DNA of 64,000 nt from Nonomuraea maritima (GCF_900100395.1 NZ_FNFB01000010.1:121780-185779); one strand, 5' to 3'; positions 33,589 to 42,522 are shown, counted from the stretch's first letter. Notes: a model not told the origin generated them from the letters alone. A program made the numbers and translations.

Positions 33589-34321
33589 GATGTTTAGGAC
33601 ACTTCGCGGAAGCGGCGATGAATTGCCACCCGCGGCGTACACAGATCCACACGGATCGTCCACCGGACGCCTGGCGCGTAGCCGACGTGGGGACGCCCGC
33701 CCCGCGCAACTCAGATGGTGCGCCCGTATCTGTTACGGAATCATCCTATGTCCGGTTGCAATGGTTGGCCAAGCGGTCACGTGTACGCCCTGAGCACAAC
33801 AGATCACCGGCCGCTGATCGCGACTCCGCATTGCCGCACCCGTAGGGATCCCACAAAGGACCATCCGGTCAGCGTGGTTACCGAACTCGTCCGTATGATG
33901 AGACGCTTGTCCCCAGGGTCGCGACTTTCGCTACCGTCATGACGTCGGTGGCCGGCGGCCAAACACTTCCGCATTGCGGGCGATATCAGCCTCGCTCATA
34001 CTCACCGCCGGTATTGTCCGGCATGCAGTGATCTTGCGCACACCGCGCCGGTCGAGCGCCGAGTGAAGCAGCAGCAGGGGTGGCCGCGCCGGTTTTCCGC
34101 GATGGCCCGTTCCAATGGCGCGGCACCCGCCTGCGTTGCGCCCGATGCCCTCGGCGGAGGCAAAGGGTGACCCGACAACCCCGCGTGTACGCGAATGCGG
34201 CGTGAAGACTCAGCGACATTCGGTGCACGGGGTGCAACCCATCGCATATGCGGGAGGGAAACGCGGCCCAAACACGTGGCGCACGCCCAAAGACCCGCAT
34301 ATAGGGGTCAGGAGATCGTCA

Positions 34322-34352
34322 TCCTTGGCGCTCGCTATCCGAACGCCAAGGA
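34322..34352 (-). terminator. Hairpin downstream of lsr2
   Basis: TCCTTGGCG (34322-34330) and CGCCAAGGA (34344-34352) are perfectly complementary with a 13-base loop, about 75 bases after the lsr2 stop. It is a likely terminator without a U-tract. Confidence 0.6.
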
Positions 34353-34426
34353 AAGATCATGCGCTTATGGCGGTCGCCGGGGTCCGAGGCGAGCATCATA
34401 AGCGCACGGTCAGCCGACCGGCTCCT

Positions 34427-34759
34427 TCAGTGAGCGGCTTCGTACTTCTCCACGATCGTGGAGGCGATGCGGCCGCGCTCGCTGACCTGCAGACCGTGAG
34501 CCTTGGCCCACTGCCTGATCTCCGAGCTCTTCTCGCGGGTCATCGCACGACTCCCGCCCCTGCCACGACGACGCGTGGGAACGGTGCCCGCCCTGCGCGC
34601 GTGTTGCACGAAAGGCGTGAGCGCGTCCCTCAGCTTCTTCGCGTTTAGATCGCTGAGGTCAATCTCATAGGAGGAGCCGTCAATAGCGAAGCTGACGGTC
34701 TCATTGGCCTCGCCCCCATCGAGGTCATCGATGAGAATCTCCTGGATCTGCTTGGCCAT
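34427..34759 (-). CDS. lsr2: Nucleoid-associated protein Lsr2
   Basis: 110 residues. The N-terminal dimerisation domain is AKQIQEILIDDLDGGEANET...VSFAIDGSSYEIDL. The C-terminal AT-hook-like DNA-binding domain is IRQWAKAHGLQVSERGRI, containing the RGR minor-groove motif. Lsr2 silences AT-rich and foreign DNA in actinomycetes. It is close to clpC, as in Streptomyces. Confidence 0.96.
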   Translation of the reverse strand: MAKQIQEILIDDLDGGEANETVSFAIDGSSYEIDLSDLNAKKLRDALTPFVQHARRAGTVPTRRRGRGGSRAMTREKSSEIRQWAKAHGLQVSERGRIASTIVEKYEAAH

Positions 34760-34861
34760 CTACGCAATCCTTTCGCGGAGCATTGTTTCATTCGCCTGCC
34801 CAAACATATACCCGAAAAGGCGATGAGACAATTCAGCGCTACCGAATCGCTGACTGACGGA

Positions 34862-35008
34862 TCAGTTCTGGGCCTCGGGCCGATCCTCGCGGTTTCGCCG
34901 GGCCGGGCTGCCCTCGGAGCGGACCAACTTCCACACGGCAAAGATGAAGGCACCACCCACGACCAGCGGCGGGATGAGCGCAGACAATACGTCTGTTAGG
35001 GCTTCCAT
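34862..35008 (-). CDS. 48-residue single-pass membrane protein
   Basis: From ATG 35008, with GGAGGCCGAGG in the preceding 16 bases. The sequence starts MEALTDVLSALIPPL, has one transmembrane helix (VVGGAFIFAVWKLV), then a basic/acidic cytoplasmic tail ending in QN. It is 102 bases upstream of lsr2 on the same strand. The family is unknown; similar small membrane proteins near lsr2 are worth checking. Confidence 0.65.
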   Translation of the reverse strand: MEALTDVLSALIPPLVVGGAFIFAVWKLVRSEGSPARRNREDRPEAQN

Positions 35009-35042
35009 TCGACCTCGGCCTCCACGGCTAGCGGGGTTTCTG

Positions 35043-35057
35043 GGCGCTTAAAGCGCC
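35043..35057. promoter_or_regulatory. 15-base palindrome GGCGCTT-A-AAGCGCC upstream of the 48-residue gene
   Basis: Perfect 7+1+7 symmetry, 35 bases upstream of the ATG at 35008. It is either an operator or a terminator for something upstream. It is AT-centred and lacks a U-run. Confidence 0.4.
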
Positions 35058-35267
35058 GTCGGCGCGATCACGAGAGCGACTCCCCCGTGACATGCGGGCG
35101 GCGACCACCCGCACCCGACCATAGCGGCACAACACTTGCCCTGCGCGTGCAGGGGGGCCGACATCCGGCAACCCGGACGCCCCATAGCTTAATGCCAGTC
35201 TCTCCAGGCTTCTTACCGGATCAAGCGAAAATTTTGCGAAAAGGCATCCGCGCAGGTGCGGAAGCCC

Positions 35268-35753
35268 TCACCGAAGATCTTTCACGGCGCGCGTTCCGGC
35301 CAGCCGGTCGTGCGGTCCCCGCTCCAGCGGCTTGTCGATCAAGATGAGCAACCCCAACCCGAACAGCAGCATTCCCGCCGCCAGATTGACGACTGGAATG
35401 CCCATCAGCATGAGCGGAGCCGGATAGACGGTCGCCCGTTTGAGCAGCGCCCGGGCCGGAAGTCGCCGAGGCTCCAGGCGAATCCGCATGATCGCCTTAC
35501 CGAAGGTCCGTCCGTACCGGGAATGCGCCCACCAGTCGTAGCCGGCATAAGCCGCCCCCGCCGCGGACCATGAGAACACACCGGGGAGTCTCCCGCCGAA
35601 CATCTCCAACATCCCTACAGTCCGGAAGATGCCCCATAGCGCGATGAACAGAATGTAATAGAAGACCCCGAAGACGAGCGCTTCAATGAGTCGGGCGGCC
35701 AGGCGTTCCCACCATTCCGCGGGGACGGGCCCGGGCGGCGGCGTGCGGGCCAT
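35268..35753 (-). CDS. RDD-family membrane protein
   Basis: 161 residues from ATG 35753, with GGTGGGAG upstream. A short Pro-rich N-terminus leads to EWWERLAARLIEALVFG, the opening of RDD domains (Arg and Asp in the first helix; here the Asp position reads Glu). Three hydrophobic helices follow, including SRYGRTFGKAIMRIRL between helices 2 and 3. RDD proteins are proposed transporters or ion channels. A longer RDD paralogue lies directly upstream, suggesting duplication. Confidence 0.8.
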   Translation of the reverse strand: MARTPPPGPVPAEWWERLAARLIEALVFGVFYYILFIALWGIFRTVGMLEMFGGRLPGVFSWSAAGAAYAGYDWWAHSRYGRTFGKAIMRIRLEPRRLPARALLKRATVYPAPLMLMGIPVVNLAAGMLLFGLGLLILIDKPLERGPHDRLAGTRAVKDLR

Positions 35754-35814
35754 AACTCCCACCTCGCGTCGTCGGTGGCGTGGATCTCCCCATTCTGGTA
35801 CGTCCGTCCGGACA

Positions 35815-35853
35815 AAACATAGGGGCCGGCACGAAGCCGGCCCCTATGTGTTT
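35815..35853 (-). terminator. Strong terminator after the long RDD gene
   Basis: AAACATAGGGGCCGGC (35815-35830) pairs with GCCGGCCCCTATGTGTTT (35836-35853) over at least 16 bases and a five-base loop. On the minus strand it is followed by TTTTGTCC. It lies 19 bases after the stop. Confidence 0.92.
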
Positions 35854-35871
35854 CGCTCTGGACGCGCGTGA

Positions 35872-37341
35872 CTACTTGATCTTCACCACGACAGTCTTGC
35901 CGAACTTGTCGCCGAACGTCTGCTGCAGCGGCTTGTCCCACAACAGGGAAAGCCCGTTCAGGCCGACGATCGCCGCGACGGCGAGCTGACCCAGGACCGG
36001 GATCCCGTAGAGGATGTAGCTGCCCCAGATGGAGGCCCGCTTGAGCGCGGCGTCCATGGGCAGCCCACCGGGCGACATCTGCTGGCCGACCTGCACCACC
36101 TTGATCCCCATGACCATCTTGCCGAGCGTCTGGCCCCTCATCTTGTGCATGAGGGTGTCGTAGCCGGCGTAGAGGACGGCGATGACGATCCCGAAGATGA
36201 CGTTCACGGCGAACGAGCTCGCTACTCCACTGGAGATTCCGGTGGTCGAGTCGTAAGTGGCGAGCAGGATGGCGCCGAGAACAAGCGAGACCACGAACAT
36301 CACGACACCGAACAGCACGCCGTCGACGATGCGGGCGACCAGGCGCTGCCACCACTCCGCCAGCGGCGCCGGGGCCCCGGGGGGCTGCACACCCACCGGG
36401 CCGTAGCCGGGCTGGCCGTAGGGGGTCTGGCCGTACGGAGGCGCTCCGTAGGGTGCCTGCTGCGGCTGGCCGTAGCCCTGCGCGTACTGCTGCTGGTCGT
36501 AACCCTGCTGGTAGCCGGGCTGGGCGTAGTCGGGCTGCGACTGCGCCTGCTGACCGTAGCCCTGCTGGAACTGCGGCTGGCCGTAGCCCTGCTGACCGTA
36601 GTCCTGCGAGGGGGCCTGCTGGCCGTAGCCCTGGCCGTAGTCCTGGGAGGGGGGCTGCTGACCGTAGCCCTGCTGACCGTAGTCGGGGGCGGACTGCGGC
36701 TGCTGGCCGTAGCTCACCTGGTTGTAGTCGGACTGCGGCTGCTGGCCGTAGCCCTGGCCATAACCCGGCTGAGACTGCGGCTGCTGGTCGTACCCGGGCT
36801 GAGACTGCGGCTGCTGACCGTACTGGGGCTGCTGGCCGTAGCCGGGCTGCGACTGCGGCTGCTGGCCGTAAGGCTGCTGCTGACCGTAGTCGGGCTGGCC
36901 GTAGCCCTGCTGACCGTAGCCCGGCTGGGACTGCGACTGCTGGCCGTAAGGCTGCTGCTGACCGTACTGAGGCTGCTGGCCGTAGTCGGGCTGACCGGGC
37001 TGGCCGTACTGGGGCTGCTGGCCGTAGTCGGGCTGACCCGGCTGACCGTACTGGGGCTGCTGGCCGTAGTCGGGCTGACCGTACTGCTGCTGGCCGTAGC
37101 CCTGCTGCTGGCCGTACTGCTGCTGCTGGCCGTAGGGGGGCTGGCCCTGCTGGGGCTGGCCGTGGCCCTGTTGTCCGTACGGGGGTTGCTGCCCGTAGGC
37201 ATCGTCCACCCGGTAGCCGATCACCGTGGCGTCCGGGTCGGGCTCGCCGGGGTGGCGGCCCGCGTTCTGCGGCCCATAGGGGTTGGGCACAGAATTGTCG
37301 CCGGAATCGTCCTGCGGATACGGCGGCTGTCCGGTGCTCAC
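35872..37341 (-). CDS. RDD-family membrane protein with long Gln/Gly/Tyr-rich N-terminal repeat region
   Basis: 489 residues from GTG 37341, with GAGGTGA five bases upstream. Residues ~30-315 are nearly all PQYGQQ, PDYGQQ and GYGQQ-type repeats, rich in Gln, Gly, Tyr and Pro and poor in charge. The C-terminal ~170 residues form the RDD membrane domain: [19 protein letters not shown] (Arg and Asp present), two further helices, and [16 protein letters not shown]. The cytoplasmic low-complexity arm resembles prion-like domains of eukaryotic RNA-binding proteins. RDD function is uncertain. Confidence 0.85.
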   Translation of the reverse strand: MSTGQPPYPQDDSGDNSVPNPYGPQNAGRHPGEPDPDATVIGYRVDDAYGQQPPYGQQGHGQPQQGQPPYGQQQQYGQQQGYGQQQYGQPDYGQQPQYGQPGQPDYGQQPQYGQPGQPDYGQQPQYGQQQPYGQQSQSQPGYGQQGYGQPDYGQQQPYGQQPQSQPGYGQQPQYGQQPQSQPGYDQQPQSQPGYGQGYGQQPQSDYNQVSYGQQPQSAPDYGQQGYGQQPPSQDYGQGYGQQAPSQDYGQQGYGQPQFQQGYGQQAQSQPDYAQPGYQQGYDQQQYAQGYGQPQQAPYGAPPYGQTPYGQPGYGPVGVQPPGAPAPLAEWWQRLVARIVDGVLFGVVMFVVSLVLGAILLATYDSTTGISSGVASSFAVNVIFGIVIAVLYAGYDTLMHKMRGQTLGKMVMGIKVVQVGQQMSPGGLPMDAALKRASIWGSYILYGIPVLGQLAVAAIVGLNGLSLLWDKPLQQTFGDKFGKTVVVKIK

Positions 37342-37426
37342 CGTGTCACCTCGCTTCAAGTGCGCATGTGGCACGTGTCAGGACACATGCCTGTGCTGCC
37401 CAAAGTATCGACATAGGTATCAACAA

Positions 37427-37996
37427 TCACCTTTCCATGCGGTCAGGGTCGCCGTCATCCGATGTCAGATGCAGCAGCATGCGGGTGTTGCCCAGGGTGT
37501 TGGGTTTCACATGTTCCAGGTCGAGGAACTCCGCCACACCCTCGTCGTACGAGGCCAGGAGTTCGGCGTACACCTCGGGCGAGACCGGCGTGCCCTGGAT
37601 CGGGCGAAAGCCGTGCCGGGTGAAGAACTCCACCTCAAAAGTCAGACAGAATACACGTCGCAGCCCCAGATCCTTCGCCTGCTGGATCAGTGCCGCGACG
37701 ACGCGATGCCCGATGCCCAGGCCGCGGCACTCGGGCGCCACCGCGACCGTGCGCACTTCGGCGAGGTCCTCCCACAGCACGTGGAGCGCGCCGCAGCCGA
37801 CGACCTGCCCGCCTCGCTCGGCCACCCAGAACTCCTGTACGTCCTCGTACAGCGTCACCGTGGCCTTCTCCAGGAGCCGCGGCCCCGCGCCCGCGTAGGT
37901 GTCGACGAGCCGCCTGATCGTCCGCACGTCGGGGATGCGCGCACGCCGGACCACCACAGCGGTCTCGGAAATCGTCGGTTCGGCCACCTGCTCCAT
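37427..37996 (-). CDS. argA: Amino-acid N-acetyltransferase (GNAT, ArgA-type N-acetylglutamate synthase)
   Basis: 189 residues from ATG 37996; ATG 38020 is an alternative. It is a GNAT fold: VRRARIPDVRTIRRLVDTYA, VGCGALHVLWEDLAEVRTVAV, and the acetyl-CoA loop PECRGLGIGHRVV, then FFTRHGFRPIQGTPV. This matches the short stand-alone N-acetylglutamate synthases of actinobacteria (M. tuberculosis Rv2747 type), which start arginine synthesis. Confidence 0.82.
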   Translation of the reverse strand: MEQVAEPTISETAVVVRRARIPDVRTIRRLVDTYAGAGPRLLEKATVTLYEDVQEFWVAERGGQVVGCGALHVLWEDLAEVRTVAVAPECRGLGIGHRVVAALIQQAKDLGLRRVFCLTFEVEFFTRHGFRPIQGTPVSPEVYAELLASYDEGVAEFLDLEHVKPNTLGNTRMLLHLTSDDGDPDRMER

Positions 37997-38020
37997 GGCT
38001 CCCCAGCGTACAGATGTCAT

Positions 38021-38277
38021 TACGGCTCAGCCTTAACTCTCACGTCTTGGCCTATCTCGTTACATCCCGTTGTCAGGCGGACACGCATGCGAACCTTCCA
38101 CCAGGGCCGCGAAATCACCACAAAAGTGATAAAAAACCTCTTGGGCACAGGAGTGTACGAGTTCCTCTCGTGACACTCCCGTCGTGAAAGCGCTACAGAC
38201 TCGGCAGTTCCGGTTGAGCAGGAACCGGCGGTGCACTAGTGTCCAGCGACGATGTTCCCCGTGTGTCCCCACACACG
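38021..38277. other. Intergenic region upstream of the riboswitch
   Basis: No gene. An A-rich patch (AAAAGTGATAAAAAACC, near 38120-38136) is the most AT-rich spot locally and may belong to the promoter driving the riboswitch transcript. Confidence 0.45.
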
Positions 38278-38416
38278 GGCGACACGCCCAATCCCCGCGA
38301 GGGGAGCCGGGGAACCGCAGGTGGCCTCCCCCCAACGGCCACCCAACAGGGTCGACCCGACGACGTCGGCAGGGCTGCTCCGGCCCGGACCCGTCAGCTG
38401 ACCCGGTAGGCGCCTA
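38278..38416 (+). ncRNA. ydaO-type cyclic di-AMP riboswitch
   Basis: The conserved core is visible: GGGGAGCCGGGGAACC near 38312-38327, then a GC-rich variable stem (GTGGCC...GGCCAC). The diagnostic 3' segment follows: CCCGGACCCGTCAGCTGACC, then GGTAGGCG. It matches the ydaO consensus CGACAGCUAACC-GUAGGCG. P1 would pair CGCC near 38286 with GGCG near 38409. It ends about 20 bases before the NlpC/P60 start. In actinomycetes this class commonly precedes wall hydrolases; ligand binding usually lowers expression. DisA, encoded at 22.4 kb, makes the ligand. Confidence 0.85.
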
Positions 38417-38433
38417 CGAGAGGAGCTTGGTTG

Positions 38434-39459
38434 GTGATGCGCATGCGCGGCCATCGCGGGGCGGGCAGGCACGCACGCACCCGCCGGTCCGGGCTGCTGG
38501 GTGTGGTGAGTCTCACAGTGGCCGCCACGCTGCTCGCCGCCCCCGTCGGTTCCGCATCCGCCGACCCCAAGCCCTCCCTTCAGGACCTGGCCAAGCAGGT
38601 CGAGAAGATGCACAACGACATCGAGACGCTGAGCGAGCAGTACAACGGTCAGCGCGAGAAGCTCAAGACCGCGAAGAAGGCCGCCGACGCGGCGCAGAAG
38701 ACGCTGTCCACGAGCGAGTCGGACCTCGCCGCCAAGCGGGCCAAGGCCGCCGCCCTCGCCCAGAACGCCTACATCACGGGTGGTTTCAGCAAGGCCCTCG
38801 CCTTCACGGCGTCCAGGAACCCCGAGGACTTCCTCAACCGCGCGGCCACGACCTTCGCACTGGAGCAGCAGCAGGGCCAGGAGGTCGTCCAGCTCGCCAA
38901 GGCCATGGACGCGGCCAAGCGCGCGCGAGCCGGCGCCAAGTCGCGCATCGACGAGGTCCAGACCATCGTCTCCGACCTCGACGCGAAGCGCGACAAGATC
39001 ACCAAGCTGGTCACCAAGGTCGAGAGCAACCTGTTCCGGCGGGCGCTCGGCGAGGCGGGCCAGCCGGGCACCCGGGCCACCCGGGTCAACCTGCCGGTCC
39101 CCGGCGACGGCAAGGCGGCCGCGGCCGTGCGCTGGGCGCTGTCGCAGCAGCTCAAGCCGTACGTGTGGGGTGCCGCCGGGCCCAGCTCGTACGACTGCTC
39201 CGGCCTGGTGATGGCGGCGTACCGGCAGGTGGGCATCTCGCTCCCGCACTACACGGGAAGCCAGTGGACGGCGGGCACCCACATCGACCGTTCCGACCTG
39301 CGTCCCGGCGACCTGGTCTTCTTCTACAACGACCTGCACCACGTCGGGCTCTACCTCGGCGGCGGCATGATGATCCACGCGCCGCGCACCGGTGACGTCG
39401 TCCGGATCGCCTCGATCGCGAACCGCCCGTTCGCGGGCGCCGTGCGCGTCGCCGACTGA
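38434..39459 (+). CDS. Secreted NlpC/P60 endopeptidase with coiled-coil domain
   Basis: About 341 residues. GTG 38434 is preferred (AGGAG eight bases upstream), though TTG 38431 and ATG 38437 are also in frame. It has a signal peptide with a hydrophobic core (LLGVVSLTVAATLLAA) and SASA cleavage. A long helical coiled coil spans about 50-205, with the C-terminal NlpC/P60 domain after it: catalytic Cys255 (YDCSGLVMAAY), His303 (HHVGLYLG) and a third polar residue in HAPRTG. This RipA-like architecture cleaves peptidoglycan stem peptides during growth or division. It is controlled by the upstream c-di-AMP riboswitch. Confidence 0.93.
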   Translation: MMRMRGHRGAGRHARTRRSGLLGVVSLTVAATLLAAPVGSASADPKPSLQDLAKQVEKMHNDIETLSEQYNGQREKLKTAKKAADAAQKTLSTSESDLAAKRAKAAALAQNAYITGGFSKALAFTASRNPEDFLNRAATTFALEQQQGQEVVQLAKAMDAAKRARAGAKSRIDEVQTIVSDLDAKRDKITKLVTKVESNLFRRALGEAGQPGTRATRVNLPVPGDGKAAAAVRWALSQQLKPYVWGAAGPSSYDCSGLVMAAYRQVGISLPHYTGSQWTAGTHIDRSDLRPGDLVFFYNDLHHVGLYLGGGMMIHAPRTGDVVRIASIANRPFAGAVRVAD

Positions 39460-39461
39460 GG

Positions 39462-39761
39462 TCAGATCAGCTGACGGCGGGCCGCCCAGGCCACGGCCTC
39501 GATCGCCGTGGCCACCCCGATGCGGTCGCAGATGACCCGTAGTCGTCGGCGTACGGTCCGGCCGCTGATGTCGAGGCGCCTGCCCACCCGGTCGACCGTG
39601 ACTCCCTTGGCAAGCTCGGCCAGCAGAGCGAGGTCCGCGTCGCTCAGCTCGACGCCTTCCGTGAGCACATCCACAGGGAGCCCTCCCCCAAACAGTCCTC
39701 TCGACCGGGCCAAGGTCACTCTCGCAGAAGGTAAACGCATCGAGGAAAGGTCGTCAAGCAT
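39462..39761 (-). CDS. Short LuxR-type helix-turn-helix protein
   Basis: 99 residues from ATG 39761. There is no receiver or ligand domain; the C-terminal ~65 residues form the LuxR/NarL DNA-binding fold: ELSDADLALLAELAKGVTVDR and GRRLDISGRTVRRRLRVICDR. The GNAT-sized sensor half of normal regulators is missing, so it may be regulated by abundance or a partner protein. It is divergent from the P450 gene, its likely target. Its stop lies two bases after the NlpC/P60 stop. Confidence 0.78.
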   Translation of the reverse strand: MLDDLSSMRLPSARVTLARSRGLFGGGLPVDVLTEGVELSDADLALLAELAKGVTVDRVGRRLDISGRTVRRRLRVICDRIGVATAIEAVAWAARRQLI

Positions 39762-39846
39762 AACAATCACCGCACTTGACGAGTGGTATTGACATGATCC
39801 GATATATGTGACGTACTCGCGATATGTCGGCACAGCTTGGCCCGCG

Positions 39847-41037
39847 ATGAACGGTGACGACGCCACTTCCGCCACCCCGGCCACCAGCGCCGCGGACGTC
39901 CTGGGTTTCGATCCGTTCGACCCGGAATTTCGGCGCGATCCCTATGTCCGTTATCGGGAGATGAGCGACCAGGGCGCACTTTTCCGTACGCCCGGCGGCC
40001 TGTTCGTCGCAACCACGTACGAACTGTGCGCGGCGCTCCTGCGCGACCCCAGGTTCGGCCGGGGCGGCGGCCCGGTGAACGGCAGAGCCGCAGGTGAACC
40101 CGTGCAGTCGTTCCTGTGGATGGACCCGCCCGACCACACCAGGCTGCGTGGCCTCGTCAGCCGCGCCTTCACCCCTCGCATGCTGGAACGCCTCCGCCCG
40201 CGCGTCGAGGCGCTCACCGCGGAACTGGTGGATGCCCTGCCCGAGGAGGCCGACCTCGTGTCAGGGCTCGCCTATCCGCTGCCCGTGATGGTGATCAGCG
40301 AGATGCTCGGGGTTCCGGCGGAGGACTACACCCGCTTCCGCGACTGGAGCGAGAGCCTCGCCCGGGGGCTTGACCCGATCTTGACTGACGACCTTGCGGC
40401 GGAAAGCGGTCGGGCCGGAATGGAGTTTCGTGCCTACTTCAGTGAGCTCATCGCGATCCGGCGCGCCGACCCGGGCGACGACCTCCTGAGCGCTCTGACG
40501 CAGGTCAGCGAACTGACCGAGGGTGAGCTGCTCGCCACGTGCGTGCTGCTGCTCGTCGCCGGGCACGAGACGACCGTCAACCTCATCGCCAACGGCGTCC
40601 TCAACCTGACCCGTCACGGCCTGCTCAAGCACGCCGCCGTACGACCCAAGCAGGTGGTCGAGGAGGTCCTGAGGTACGACCCGCCGGTGCAGCTCACCTC
40701 CCGCCAGGCGCTCGTGGACGTGGAGCTGGGCGGCGTCGCCGTGCCCAAGGGCGCGAAGGTGATGGCGCTGATAGGCGCGGCCAACCGCGACCCGGCGGTC
40801 TTCTCCGACCCGGACCGCTTCGACGTCACCCGCGAGCCCGGCCGTCATCTGGCCTTCGGGCTCGGCATCCACTTCTGCCTCGGCGCGACGCTGGCCCGGA
40901 TGGAGGGCGAGATCGCCCTGTCGGCACTGGCCGCGGCCGCGCCCGGCCTCGCGCTCGTCGACGAGCACCCGCCGTACAAGGGGAACCTGGTGCTGCGCGG
41001 CCTCGCCGAACTGCGCGTGCGGCGAGGCCGCGGCTGA
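39847..41037 (+). CDS. Cytochrome P450
   Basis: 396 residues from ATG 39847; GTG 39808 is an alternative. P450 hallmarks: DPPDHTRLRGLVSRAFTPR, I-helix LLLVAGHETTVNL with the Glu-Thr pair, the ExxR motif (EEVLRYDPP), and the haem loop FGLGIHFCLGATLAR with the Cys ligand. It resembles soluble bacterial CYP105/CYP107-type enzymes that use a ferredoxin. No ferredoxin or pathway genes are adjacent, so the substrate is unknown. Confidence 0.93.
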   Translation: MNGDDATSATPATSAADVLGFDPFDPEFRRDPYVRYREMSDQGALFRTPGGLFVATTYELCAALLRDPRFGRGGGPVNGRAAGEPVQSFLWMDPPDHTRLRGLVSRAFTPRMLERLRPRVEALTAELVDALPEEADLVSGLAYPLPVMVISEMLGVPAEDYTRFRDWSESLARGLDPILTDDLAAESGRAGMEFRAYFSELIAIRRADPGDDLLSALTQVSELTEGELLATCVLLLVAGHETTVNLIANGVLNLTRHGLLKHAAVRPKQVVEEVLRYDPPVQLTSRQALVDVELGGVAVPKGAKVMALIGAANRDPAVFSDPDRFDVTREPGRHLAFGLGIHFCLGATLARMEGEIALSALAAAAPGLALVDEHPPYKGNLVLRGLAELRVRRGRG

Positions 41038-41040
41038 GCC

Positions 41041-42522
41041 TCAGTGGGTGGGCTTGACCAGCGGGAACAGGATGGTGTCGCGGATGTTCTTGCCGGTGAA
41101 GGCCATGATCATCCGGTCGATGCCGGCGCCCATGCCACCCGTGGGCGGCATCGCGTACTCGAGTGCCTGCAGGAAGTCCTCGTCGAGCTGCATCGCCTCG
41201 AGGTCGCCACCCGCGGCGAGGAGCGACTGCTCGGTCAGGCGGCGGCGCTGCTCGATCGGGTCGACCAGCTCGGAGTAGGCGGTGCCGAGCTCGGTGCCGA
41301 AGCCGATGAGGTCCCACTTCTCCGTGAGCAGCGGGTTGTCGCGGTGCTGACGGGTCAGCGGCGAAGTCTCGAGCGGGTAGTCCATGACGAAGGTGGGCTG
41401 CACGAGCGTGTGCTCGACGAGCGCCTCGAACAGCTCCTGGACGAGCTTGCCGGCGCCCCACTTCGGGTCCCAGTGGATCTCGCGCTGGTCGGCCAGCTTG
41501 CGCAGCTCTTCGAGAGAGGTGGCGGTCGTGATCTCTTCGCCGACGGCCTCCGACACCGCGCCGTAGAGCGTGATACGCGGCCACTCGGAGATGCCGAGGT
41601 CGACCTCGACGCCGTCGTGGACGACGACCGTGGTGCCCAGGGCGGCCACGACGGCCTTCTGGTACATCCGCTGGGTCAGGTCGGCCATGTCGTTGTAGTC
41701 GAGGTAGGTGCCGTACGCCTCGAGCATGGTGAACTCGGGGTTGTGCGTCGAGTCGGCGCCCTCGTTGCGGAAGTTGCGGTTGATCTCGAAGACCTTCTCG
41801 ATGCCGCCCACGACGAGCCGCTTGAGGTAGAGCTCGATCGCGATGCGAAGGTAGAGATCCATGTCGTAGGCGTTGATGTGGGTCTTGAACGGCCTGGCCG
41901 AGGCGCCGCCGTGGATCGGCTGCAGCATCGGCGTCTCGACCTCGAGGTAACCCTCCTCGTGCCAGAAGTCGCGTACGGCGCGCACGGTGTCGCTGCGCAG
42001 CCGGGCCATCTTCCTGGCCTCGTCGTTGACGATGAGGTCGACGTAGCGCTGGCGTACCCGCGCCTCGGGATCGGTGAGCCCGACGTGCTTCTCGGGCAGC
42101 GGGCGCAGGCACTTGGCGGTGATCTGCCAGCTGTCGGCAAGGATCGACAGCTCGCCGCGCCGCGAGGTGATGACCTCGCCGGTGATGCCCACGTGGTCGC
42201 CCAGGTCGACGTCGCGCTTCCAGGCGGCCAGGGACTCCTCGCCGACCTTGTCGAGCGAGATCATGACCTGCAGGTCACCACTGCCGTCGCGGAGGGTGGC
42301 GAAGCAGAGCTTGCCGCCCACGCGGTTGAGCATGACGCGCCCGGCCACGCCCACCGTGTCGCCGGTGGTGGTGTCGGGCTCCAGGCCCTGGTATTTCTCC
42401 CTGACCTCCGCGTTCGTCGCGGTACGTGGGAAGTTCACCGGGTAAGGGTCGACGCCCTCGTGGCGAAGGCGGTCGAGCTTCTCCCTCCGGATGCGCATCT
42501 GCTCGGGAAGTTCGTCGCTCAC
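41041..42522 (-). CDS. lysS: Lysyl-tRNA synthetase, class II
   Basis: 493 residues from GTG 42522. It has an N-terminal OB-fold anticodon domain (TVGVAGRVMLNRVGGKLCF). The class II catalytic motifs are ARKMARLRSDTVRAVRDF, the motif 2 region (FEINRNFRNEGADSTHNPEF) and motif 3 (GGMGAGIDRMIMAF). It charges tRNA-Lys. It overlaps nothing but ends four bases from the convergent P450 stop. Confidence 0.96.
   Translation of the reverse strand: MSDELPEQMRIRREKLDRLRHEGVDPYPVNFPRTATNAEVREKYQGLEPDTTTGDTVGVAGRVMLNRVGGKLCFATLRDGSGDLQVMISLDKVGEESLAAWKRDVDLGDHVGITGEVITSRRGELSILADSWQITAKCLRPLPEKHVGLTDPEARVRQRYVDLIVNDEARKMARLRSDTVRAVRDFWHEEGYLEVETPMLQPIHGGASARPFKTHINAYDMDLYLRIAIELYLKRLVVGGIEKVFEINRNFRNEGADSTHNPEFTMLEAYGTYLDYNDMADLTQRMYQKAVVAALGTTVVVHDGVEVDLGISEWPRITLYGAVSEAVGEEITTATSLEELRKLADQREIHWDPKWGAGKLVQELFEALVEHTLVQPTFVMDYPLETSPLTRQHRDNPLLTEKWDLIGFGTELGTAYSELVDPIEQRRRLTEQSLLAAGGDLEAMQLDEDFLQALEYAMPPTGGMGAGIDRMIMAFTGKNIRDTILFPLVKPTH

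Larger units (their letters stand above)
33392..34426. other. One-kilobase region between lsr2 and clpC without a supportable gene
   Basis: It holds the clpC promoter. Frames of up to ~170 codons exist but have ragged codon use and no ribosome site or recognisable protein. GC is lower than in neighbouring genes in places. The lsr2-side hairpin and a possible ClgR-like site are listed separately. An unannotated small RNA is possible. Confidence 0.5.

Noticed and set aside
33986-34300. A 104-codon minus-strand frame in the gap downstream of lsr2
   Set aside because: No ribosome site, irregular codon use, and it overlaps random Arg/Ala-rich sequence.
36400-37200. The repetitive tract as a separate repeat element or recombination hotspot outside genes
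   Set aside because: It is fully in frame within the RDD gene and encodes the GYGQQ arm.
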